Part shown: one piece after another, positions 1 to 4,792 of the stretch | Numbering within the stretch: position 1 is the stretch's first letter | How the letters are laid out: each line of letters opens with the position of its first letter | Source: Bacteriovoracaceae bacterium | GTDB lineage: Bacteria; Bdellovibrionota; UBA1018 | NCBI GenBank assembly: GCA_947475645.1 | Contig: CANJNU010000016.1 | Location: forward strand, 1 to 9,425 | Reading direction: 5' to 3' | DNA length: 9,425 nt | Made by a program: the position numbers and the translations under genes | Notes under the pieces: model-generated | Database searches by the model: none | Seen by the model: the letters and a program-made list of their open reading frames with translations, nothing else | Told to the model about the DNA's origin: nothing

Positions 1-438
1 AACACGGTTCCATTGCTTCTTTTTCCAGGTCCGCAGGCATTGAACGTTAATCAGGCCTCGACTCAGGCCTGGCGAGTGCTTGTTCCGAATTCACAACGGC
101 CCCTCTTTTTTGTTATCGATGGAACGTGGACTCAGGCGCACGCGATGCTACGAAAAAGCAGGGTTCTGCGCTCTTTGCCGCGGGTGAGTTTTGAGACATC
201 GCAACCCTCTGAATATGGTTTTAAGACCCAACCCCATCCCGCCTGTTTGTCGAGCGTCGAGGGAGTGCATCGCGTGATTGAAGTTCTTGCCTTACGAGAC
301 TGGGGTACTCTGCCTGCTTTGCGCGAACATGATCGGATGATCGAAATATTTAAAAGGATGATTGAATTTCAGCTTAGACAGGAGAAAAATCCCCGATACG
401 ATCATCGTGTGGTGCGAGCCTTAAGAGGGGCGAATTAA
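1..438 (+). CDS. DTW-domain tRNA-uridine aminocarboxypropyltransferase, C-terminal part (TapT-like)
   Basis: The reading frame is open from the first base, so the gene begins upstream and only its last 145 residues are visible. They contain the family signature D-G-T-W (visible residues 40-43) in the context VIDGTWTQAHAML, preceded by an LLFPGP segment and followed by a CLSSVEGVHRVIEVL stretch. Both flanking segments have counterparts in DTW-domain proteins. Known members such as E. coli TapT (YfiP) transfer the aminocarboxypropyl group of S-adenosylmethionine to uridine in the variable loop of tRNAs, in the cytosol. E. coli TapT is roughly 230 residues, so about a third is missing here because of the window edge and not because of damage. 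The family call is firm. The exact tRNA target is inferred. A TTG at 13 lies in frame but has no reason to be the start. Confidence 0.85.
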   Translation, partial: NTVPLLLFPGPQALNVNQASTQAWRVLVPNSQRPLFFVIDGTWTQAHAMLRKSRVLRSLPRVSFETSQPSEYGFKTQPHPACLSSVEGVHRVIEVLALRDWGTLPALREHDRMIEIFKRMIEFQLRQEKNPRYDHRVVRALRGAN

Positions 439-457
439 AAGATCTCAGTTAGTTTAC

Positions 458-479
458 GCGACCGATGCGCATTTTTTTT
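458..479 (+). terminator. weak terminator after the DTW gene
   Basis: A short G-C stem (GCG 458-460 with CGC 468-470, seven-base loop) is followed by an A and eight consecutive T residues at 472-479. The T-tract is convincing for intrinsic termination. The stem is only three pairs, so the call is tentative. Confidence 0.35.
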
Positions 480-509
480 GTAAGATAAACTACAGACAAG
501 GGAGAGAAA

Positions 510-1421
510 ATGTCACTGATTATGAATAAGCTAATTTTAAGAAGTCTTTCGGTTGGGATTGTTACGGTTGTTCTGGTTGGTCAGTTCGCCGGTGCGGCTT
601 CGCTAGGGGATTATAAGAAGAATAAGATGGGTAAGAAAGAGGCCCCGATTACCAACGAGAATTGCCCTGAAGCTTATACGAAGGACTGTCAGGCCAAGTG
701 TGCTTCTGGCGATACGAAGTGTGCTGATGCGTGTGTGAGTGGGGCCCCTCAGTTTTGTGAGGATCGCAGTAGTCGCCGCTTTGAGAAGCAGCTCAAGATT
801 GCAGCCGAGGGCGCGAGTTTGGCAGCGGGCGCCGTGGCAATGATTTTTGACGACAAGATGAACGAAGTGTCGGCCAATGGAACGATTCCGATTAGTCCTT
901 ACGCAATTTTCTGGGATCGCGGCTCGTTAGTTTTTAGAAGCGGAATGGGAATGATGAAGGGATTAGATGGAACCTATATCGCAAATTCTCAATTCAGTTT
1001 TAGAAAGGGGGCTTTGGGTTTTGGAAGTAGCGTTGACTCGATGTGGGATGGCAAGGAGACAATGGCGGAGGCTGATTTTGGTCCGACATTTTCGTTAGGT
1101 TCGGCAAATATGCTAGTGACGTTTCAACCTTCTCTTTGTGTGAGTGCGGGAAATGGGCATAGGCCGGTTTATGGATTCGGACTGCGTTCAACGAATTACT
1201 TATTCTTAGATCGCGGCTATTTCATTTTTGATCCGTTGCTGAGTTATGTGAACCGCACTTCGTCTTATGACCTCAAGCTTGCGTATGGCTATCGTTTTGC
1301 TCCTGCTTTTTTCGGGGAACTGGGATATTTCTATAAGAACGCGATTGATCTGAACGACCTGAATATTACAGACTCTGGGCTTCAAGGAGCCTTTTTACGC
1401 TTTGGATTGCGGATAAACTAA
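510..1421 (+). CDS. exported cysteine-rich protein, probable outer-membrane beta-barrel
   Basis: This 303-residue protein is not recognised as a named family. The N-terminus has basic residues, a hydrophobic stretch at about 13-28 and an AGAAS site near residue 30, which is a typical signal peptide. Residues 52-83 hold six cysteines (52, 60, 64, 71, 75, 83) in a charged linker, probably disulfide-bonded in the periplasm. The rest, from about residue 125, alternates polar and aromatic residues with glycine turns and ends in strand-like segments (YGYRFAPAFFGELGYFY, then FLRFGLRIN), as in small outer-membrane barrels. The ATG at 510 is preferred because AAGGGAG (498-504) lies five bases before it; the ATG at 522 would be about 17 bases from that site. 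It appears monocistronic, with 73 bases to the next start. Export is well supported. The barrel fold is inference. Confidence 0.75.
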   Translation: MSLIMNKLILRSLSVGIVTVVLVGQFAGAASLGDYKKNKMGKKEAPITNENCPEAYTKDCQAKCASGDTKCADACVSGAPQFCEDRSSRRFEKQLKIAAEGASLAAGAVAMIFDDKMNEVSANGTIPISPYAIFWDRGSLVFRSGMGMMKGLDGTYIANSQFSFRKGALGFGSSVDSMWDGKETMAEADFGPTFSLGSANMLVTFQPSLCVSAGNGHRPVYGFGLRSTNYLFLDRGYFIFDPLLSYVNRTSSYDLKLAYGYRFAPAFFGELGYFYKNAIDLNDLNITDSGLQGAFLRFGLRIN

Positions 1422-1453
1422 GGGGGCCACTCACGTTGGCTCGATTTTAAAAA

Positions 1454-1665
1454 ATGGCTGCCCAAGCTGGACACATTCTTGGGAGGGCTCAGACATGACC
1501 GATACTCCCAAAAGACCCCGAGCCACTCGACAAGAGGTCGAGGCAACCTCTCGGCAGATCCTTCTCTATTGGTCGCAGGGCCTACCAGATTATGAAATCA
1601 AGGACAAGCTAGGGATCAGCGACAACCGTTGGAAGTCGTGCGTGGGTTATATCGCCAAAACAGGG
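1454..1665 (+). repeat. diverged direct repeat, copy A (leader plus first 57 codons of HTH gene)
   Basis: This segment matches 3281-3524. The leader stretch 1454-1478 agrees with 3281-3305 at 23 of 25 bases. The stretch from GGCTCAGAC through codon 57 differs at about 18 of 171 coding bases by hand count. Most coding differences are synonymous; only residues 15, 33, 38 and 44 change. Copy B has 21 extra bases between the two arms of the leader inverted repeat and 12 more between the right arm and the shared GGGCTCAGAC. Similarity ends at a run of G (1662-1665 here, 3521-3527 in copy B). Confidence 0.85.
1461..1483 (+). promoter_or_regulatory. leader inverted repeat overlapping the ribosome binding site (copy A)
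   Basis: CCCAAG (1461-1466) and CTTGGG (1478-1483) form a perfect 6-bp inverted repeat with an 11-base loop. Its right arm supplies the first bases of the Shine-Dalgarno sequence GGGAGGG (1481-1487), which lies seven bases before the ATG at 1495. As RNA it would partly hide the ribosome binding site. As DNA it could be an operator. The corresponding repeat before the second gene copy carries matching changes in both arms. Confidence 0.5.
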
Positions 1666-1746
1666 GAGACGGATTTCACTGATTTCTTGACTTGTACTCC
1701 TGTTGGGTTTACAAATAGGAATGATCTTCAAGGTCATCATAAGTAA
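1495..1746 (+). CDS. truncated paralogue of the 3354-3791 HTH protein
   Basis: The first 57 of 83 residues match the protein at 3354-3791 with four substitutions (V15, Y33, K38 and N44 here). The last 26 residues are unrelated to it. Residues 20-55 read like a homeodomain or sigma-region-4 type helix-turn-helix: a helix with YWSQGLPDYEIKDKLGIS followed by a second helix around RWKSCVGYIAK. The start is well defined by GGGAGGG with a seven-base spacer. The gene lacks the helical C-terminal half of its paralogue, and its end overlaps the toxin start at 1721 by 26 bases. It is either a decayed copy or a short DNA-binding form retained as the first gene of the toxin-antitoxin transcript. Synonymous bias in the shared part argues for selection on the protein for much of its history. 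Its function is unknown. Confidence 0.6.
   Translation: MTDTPKRPRATRQEVEATSRQILLYWSQGLPDYEIKDKLGISDNRWKSCVGYIAKTGETDFTDFLTCTPVGFTNRNDLQGHHK
1687..1715 (+). promoter_or_regulatory. possible promoter for the toxin-antitoxin pair
   Basis: TTGACT (1687-1692, five of six consensus bases) and TACAAA (1710-1715, four of six) are separated by 17 bases. Transcription would begin near 1721-1722, at or beside the toxin ATG, which would give a leaderless message. It lies inside the unique tail of the truncated HTH gene and is absent from the other copy. The call rests on consensus matching only. Confidence 0.35.
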
Positions 1747-1999
1747 GCAAGCGGGGAAAGAACTCGAAAGGTTACAGCGATACGTCGCCGACCTATGCTT
1801 TGCTTGGATCTTGGACGTGGAGCGGCGGGGTTTAGATGAAGTTAAGAAAGTGCCCAGTTTTCATGACGAGCCTTGCAAGGGCAAGCTCAAAGGACTCCGC
1901 TCGATCCGACTGACGCGAGGTTATCGCGCCTACTATCGCATTGAGAAGGATCAGGTCGAATTTGTGTTCGTCGAAAGGGTGGACAAGCATGAGTATTAA
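1721..1999 (+). CDS. RelE/ParE superfamily toxin (HigB/RelE-type)
   Basis: This 92-residue protein has the RelE-fold layout. An N-terminal strand (MIFKVIISKQAGKELERL) leads into helices. A K-G-K-L-K-G-L-R-S-I-R-L segment at about 53-64 follows, then TRGYRAYYRI and a last strand ending in FVFVERVDKHEY. Basic and aromatic residues in the second half (R60, R63, R66, R69, Y71, Y72, R86, K89) fit the ribosome-dependent mRNA-cleaving branch. Members of this superfamily without those residues instead poison gyrase. The ATG at 1721 begins at the conserved first strand; the in-frame TTG at 1703 would add six residues outside the fold. There is no separated Shine-Dalgarno: AGGA directly abuts the ATG. 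Translation may be leaderless or coupled to the upstream ORF, which ends at 1746. The antitoxin start overlaps this gene by 11 bases. Confidence 0.85.
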   Translation: MIFKVIISKQAGKELERLQRYVADLCFAWILDVERRGLDEVKKVPSFHDEPCKGKLKGLRSIRLTRGYRAYYRIEKDQVEFVFVERVDKHEY

Positions 2000-2309
2000 A
2001 AAGAAACCAAAAAGCGATGCAGTAAAGACCTTGGAGCGTATCACGGGGGGGGCACTCACTTTGGCTCGTCTCATTCAATCCATTCGACTCGGTGAAGAAG
2101 TGACCCTGGCAGAGTTTGCCAAGAAGCTCGGCGTTTCAAGACAGCATCTTTGCGATATTGAGAAGGGCCGGAAAGTGGTCAGCCCTGCACGTGCAGCGCG
2201 GTTTGCTTTTGTGCTCGGCTACTCCAAAGAACAGTTCGTAGCCCTGGCGCTTCAGGCTCTCGTCGATGAGGCCGATCTTGACCTCAAAGTGGAAGTGAAG
2301 GCGGCCTAG
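1989..2309 (+). CDS. XRE-family antitoxin (HigA-type)
   Basis: This 106-residue protein has a Cro/C1-type helix-turn-helix at about 38-62 (TLAEFAKKLGVSRQHLCDIEKG), preceded by a basic N-terminal tail and followed by helices and an acidic end (VDEADLDLKVEVKAA). Antitoxins of this type bind and neutralise a RelE-fold toxin and repress the shared promoter. Toxin-first order is the HigBA arrangement. The ATG at 1989 is preceded by AAAGGGTGG (1974-1982) with six bases of spacing and overlaps the toxin stop, so expression is probably coupled. An in-frame upstream start at 1941 lies wholly inside the toxin gene. A run of eight G residues at 2045-2052 sits at codons 19-22. The stop codon is part of a hairpin at 2305-2323. 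Confidence 0.85.
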   Translation: MSIKKKPKSDAVKTLERITGGALTLARLIQSIRLGEEVTLAEFAKKLGVSRQHLCDIEKGRKVVSPARAARFAFVLGYSKEQFVALALQALVDEADLDLKVEVKAA

Positions 2310-2323
2310 GGCAATACCCTAGG
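2305..2323. terminator. hairpin between convergent genes, containing both stop codons
   Basis: CCTAGGG (2305-2311), a five-base loop CAATA, and CCCTAGG (2317-2323) form a perfect 7-bp stem. The left arm contains the TAG of the antitoxin (2307-2309). The right arm contains, on the minus strand, the TAG of the phosphotransferase (2321-2319). Plus-strand transcripts continue into ATACGAATTTCTC, a poor U-tract, and minus-strand transcripts meet no U-tract. It may stop both transcripts weakly or protect their 3' ends. Confidence 0.6.
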
Positions 2324-3206
2324 ATACGAATTTCTCTAAGGACTGCAGATATTCAACGCACTCTTTTCTGCGCTGTTGAGAATTCTCCCACTGAGAGGGT
2401 GCGATCATTACGGTACGGCAGAGCAGAAGTTTCAAATCACTTTTCGTCAATGGCACTTTTCCATCAGGGATGGAGTCCATGAGCACTTGGAGTGATTCAT
2501 TCTCCAGGTGCTCACTGCCACCTTCGAGTCTCAAATACATATTCGTAGCCCGGATCAAATCACAGGCATAGTCGCCCTGCTGAGCGAGGTCGAGATCAAG
2601 AATAGCTAGGCTACCCTTCTCGTCAAAACAAAAATTATACTGATGAACGTCCCAATGAATGTTGCCTTTCGCTAGACCAAGCTGCGCGAAGCGATTGGCC
2701 ATAAATTCTTCAAATTGCGTAACGAAAGGAAGTCCCTCGCCGTACTCACGCTTGAGGAGAAGGGGGCCTCGGTTCAGCCAGGATTCATAGGTGCGATACC
2801 CTTGCGCCGGAAGATCGAACTCCGAAATGTCACGGTGAAAGCTTTGAAGAATTTCCAGTAGTCTCGGATGCGACATTTCGCTGGTTTCAAAATGCCGGAT
2901 GGACTCGCGCTTGAATAGGAGAAATAATTTGCCGTCGCTTTTAAAGATATACCTTCCAGAATCATAGGCGATTGGAAGAATCAAACGGTACCCTTGAGGA
3001 GCGAGTGTAGAAAATTGCTCATAGATTCGGTCCATCCCATCTCGCAATGAATGAGATTGCAGCTCCTTCAGAAAATACTCCCCCTGTTTTTGAGTGGAAA
3101 TAAAGAAGCTTAAAATTGGATCACCCGATTCCCGTTGGAAGGGTTCGGCCTTCGTGATTTTAAGGTTAAAGAGTGTGCGAACGTCAGAAAATACGGGATG
3201 TTCCAT
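2319..3206 (-). CDS. APH-fold phosphotransferase (aminoglycoside/homoserine kinase superfamily, SrkA-like)
   Basis: This 295-residue protein has the protein-kinase-like fold of the APH superfamily. A candidate ATP-binding lysine is K47 in GEYFLKEL. The catalytic loop is H184-W-D-V-H-Q-Y-N191 (the family pattern is H-G-D-x-H-x-x-N), with D186 as catalytic base and N191 as metal ligand. The second metal site is I-L-D204-L-D206. A C-terminal DYACDLIRATNMYLRL helix follows, where the family often has a conserved D. Length and motif spacing fit an intact enzyme. The substrate cannot be read from sequence; members phosphorylate antibiotics, small metabolites, homoserine or serine/threonine residues. 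Tryptophan replaces the usual glycine in the catalytic loop. No Shine-Dalgarno is visible before the ATG at 3206. It is convergent with the toxin-antitoxin pair, two bases from sharing sequence. Confidence 0.8.
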   Translation of the reverse strand: MEHPVFSDVRTLFNLKITKAEPFQRESGDPILSFFISTQKQGEYFLKELQSHSLRDGMDRIYEQFSTLAPQGYRLILPIAYDSGRYIFKSDGKLFLLFKRESIRHFETSEMSHPRLLEILQSFHRDISEFDLPAQGYRTYESWLNRGPLLLKREYGEGLPFVTQFEEFMANRFAQLGLAKGNIHWDVHQYNFCFDEKGSLAILDLDLAQQGDYACDLIRATNMYLRLEGGSEHLENESLQVLMDSIPDGKVPLTKSDLKLLLCRTVMIAPSQWENSQQRRKECVEYLQSLEKFVS

Positions 3207-3280
3207 GAAGAAAGTCTAATTCAACTTTCGTCAGAGTAAAGAGGCCAAGCTTGCGCCGAGGATCCGCTCAGACAGAAATG

Positions 3281-3524
3281 ATGGCTGGCCAATCTGGACA
3301 CATTCCGAACCTGGTGTCGTGAGTCATTGGCGGCATAACTGGGGGGCTCAGACATGACCGATACTCCCAAAAGACCGCGAGCGACTCGACAAGAGATCGA
3401 GGCGACCTCGCGCCAGATACTTCTCTATTGGTCGCAGGGCCTACCAGATCATGAAATCAAGGACAGCTTGGGAATCAGTGACAGTCGTTGGAAATCGTGC
3501 GTGGGTTATATCGCCAAAACGGGG
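3281..3524 (+). repeat. diverged direct repeat, copy B (leader plus first 57 codons of HTH gene)
   Basis: Counterpart of 1454-1665. It contains the leader block 3281-3305, a 33-base total insertion relative to copy A, the shared GGGCTCAGAC before the ATG, and 57 shared codons. A nine-base word GCTCAGACA also occurs at 3266-3274, just before the leader block, and again at 3346-3354 across the start codon. Confidence 0.85.
3288..3331 (+). promoter_or_regulatory. leader inverted repeat of copy B, co-varying with copy A
   Basis: GCCAAT (3288-3293) and ATTGGC (3326-3331) form a perfect 6-bp inverted repeat separated by 32 bases. The equivalent arms in copy A are CCCAAG and CTTGGG. Both outer positions of the left arm have changed and both partners in the right arm have changed with them. 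The gap is 21 bases longer than in copy A, about two turns of B-DNA. It could be an operator or an RNA stem. The ribosome binding site here (GGGGGG, 3341-3346) lies outside the repeat. Confidence 0.45.
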
Positions 3525-3791
3525 GGGATAAGCAACGACCCCGGTCAGTTATTCATCAAGCTGGTCGTCAGGTCGGAAGCCATTCGCCGACATGCGCTTG
3601 GTTGCTATGAACGGTTTCACGAATCCCCCGCCACTGCCGCTATTGCGATTGGCTGCTTACGAACCGCGCTCGAATGTGACCGCGCTATTGTTGAGATGGC
3701 GGAGAAGCTCGGAGTCTTTGACGGCGCATCATCTGATAGCAGGGGTTCTGGTTTTAAGTTTATCTTTCCTAAAGTCCGAAGGAAAGATTGA
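3354..3791 (+). CDS. small HTH protein, longer copy of the duplicated gene
   Basis: This 145-residue protein is not recognised as a named family. Residues 20-55 look like a helix-turn-helix of homeodomain or sigma-region-4 style (YWSQGLPDHEIKDSLGIS then RWKSCVGYIAK). Residues 65-122 are predicted helical (SEAIRRHALGCYERF, then a second helix through TALECDRAIVEMAEKLGVF). The tail is basic (FPKVRRKD), again suggesting nucleic-acid binding. An HTH followed by a helical part is also the plan of phage small terminase subunits and some plasmid regulators, but there is no specific match. The start has a G-rich site (GGGGGG) seven bases upstream. Its C-terminal half is missing from the copy at 1495. 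It is followed, tail to tail, by the membrane protein gene. Confidence 0.65.
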   Translation: MTDTPKRPRATRQEIEATSRQILLYWSQGLPDHEIKDSLGISDSRWKSCVGYIAKTGGISNDPGQLFIKLVVRSEAIRRHALGCYERFHESPATAAIAIGCLRTALECDRAIVEMAEKLGVFDGASSDSRGSGFKFIFPKVRRKD

Positions 3792-3821
3792 GGCCGGGGC
3801 GAAAACTCAGTGATACAGCAA

Positions 3822-3850
3822 AACACCATTCCGGCTTTCAAGGCTGTGTT
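3822..3850. terminator. possible weak bidirectional terminator
   Basis: AACAC (3822-3826) pairs with GTGTT (3846-3850) between the converging genes. On the plus strand it is followed by CTTTTATT and on the minus strand by TTTGC. The 19-base loop and short stem make it weak. Confidence 0.25.
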
Positions 3851-3857
3851 CTTTTAT

Positions 3858-4757
3858 TCACTTCCCGCCTTTGGGGACAGGACGAGAACGCGCTTCTTTG
3901 AGTGCCAATTCCAATTCAAGCACCTTCTTCTTATTGCCTTGCTCAAACTCTTCATGTTTTCGGATGTCGCCTTTCAACTCTGCTACCGTCTCCTCAAGAT
4001 CGCGCTTTTCCAAATACAAGTTCGCCCGTTGTGAGGCCCAAACGAGAACGATGGTCAGCACTATCACAGCGACCTGACACCAGAAATTCCACTGGATTGC
4101 CTTCACCTGCGTCAGGTGAGAAATCAATTCCACTTGCTTCGTCTTTTGCTGACCGATCTGTTCAGCCCACTTGTTAACTGACTGAATGGTTGTCGAGGCG
4201 ACGTTCATCAGCTCTTCAAGCCGAGTTTGAAATGGCATCAGAATCAAAGATAGTTCGGTTGGCGCACCTAGCAAAACTTCGCCCGTATTCAAATTCTTCA
4301 CGTTGAGGAATGCTCGCAGCGAATAGAGAAAGAGCTTATCTTTGCAGCCTACGATTGACTGGCAAAGATTCGTAGCATCGTTCAAAAAGTTCGTCGCCCC
4401 TTCGATCGTTCCAGTGGCTTTCTCCAACGGATGTTTTGCCAGAAGCTCAGTGATTGGCTTGATAAACTCTTCTTCACACTGATTAGAAATGATCGAAAGA
4501 TAGTGTGCACCGACTTTCGGCTCCGGCGCACCCAACTTGAATACTCGTGGATCAACCAACGTTCGCAGTGGGGCATCAATATGCGTGGCCACAGTGGTAT
4601 CAGCACACAGTTTTTTGAACTCACCGAATATCTGAGCAACGTATTTCAATCGGTCGATAACGCTAGGAATAAGTATTTCGCGCTCAAAGTAGGTTATCTT
4701 TGGCTTGAAGGATTCGATCAGTTCTGAAACGTGCTTTAGGTCTTCTTTCCTCAACAT
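3858..4757 (-). CDS. single-pass membrane protein with C-terminal coiled coil, downstream of the methyltransferase
   Basis: This 299-residue protein belongs to no family I recognise. The first ~220 residues are mostly helical and polar, without a signal peptide. One transmembrane segment follows near residues 223-242 (WNFWCQVAVIVLTIVLVWAS). The segment after it (about 247-290) is rich in E, K and L with heptad-like spacing, so a coiled coil is likely, and the end is basic (RSRPVPKGGK). The ATG at 4757 was chosen over the in-frame GTG at 4766 because neither has a good Shine-Dalgarno and ATG is the commoner codon; the difference is three residues. It starts 35 bases after the methyltransferase stop on the same strand, so the two are probably co-transcribed. 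Topology and fold are inferences; no catalytic motif is visible. It could be an accessory defence protein or a passenger. Confidence 0.7.
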   Translation of the reverse strand: MLRKEDLKHVSELIESFKPKITYFEREILIPSVIDRLKYVAQIFGEFKKLCADTTVATHIDAPLRTLVDPRVFKLGAPEPKVGAHYLSIISNQCEEEFIKPITELLAKHPLEKATGTIEGATNFLNDATNLCQSIVGCKDKLFLYSLRAFLNVKNLNTGEVLLGAPTELSLILMPFQTRLEELMNVASTTIQSVNKWAEQIGQQKTKQVELISHLTQVKAIQWNFWCQVAVIVLTIVLVWASQRANLYLEKRDLEETVAELKGDIRKHEEFEQGNKKKVLELELALKEARSRPVPKGGK

Positions 4758-4792
4758 AATACTCACGAAACCAATATGACTGCTTCTGTTAA

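Noticed and set aside
1703..1720. Toxin starting at the TTG at 1703
   Set aside because: It adds six residues before the first strand of the fold, with no ribosome binding site.
1941..1988. Antitoxin starting at 1941
   Set aside because: The added residues are entirely the toxin gene in another frame. ATG 1989 has a good ribosome binding site and the usual short overlap.
1454..3524. The two repeats as ends of a composite transposon or insertion sequence
   Set aside because: They contain no transposase, are gene starts in direct orientation and only about 89% alike, and no target-site duplication is visible.
3592..3813. Plus-strand 73-residue frame overlapping the longer HTH gene
   Set aside because: A shifted frame of the 3354 gene with no conserved feature and no ribosome binding site.
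4758..4766. Membrane protein starting at the GTG at 4766
   Set aside because: Possible, but there is no better ribosome binding site than for ATG 4757; the difference is three residues.
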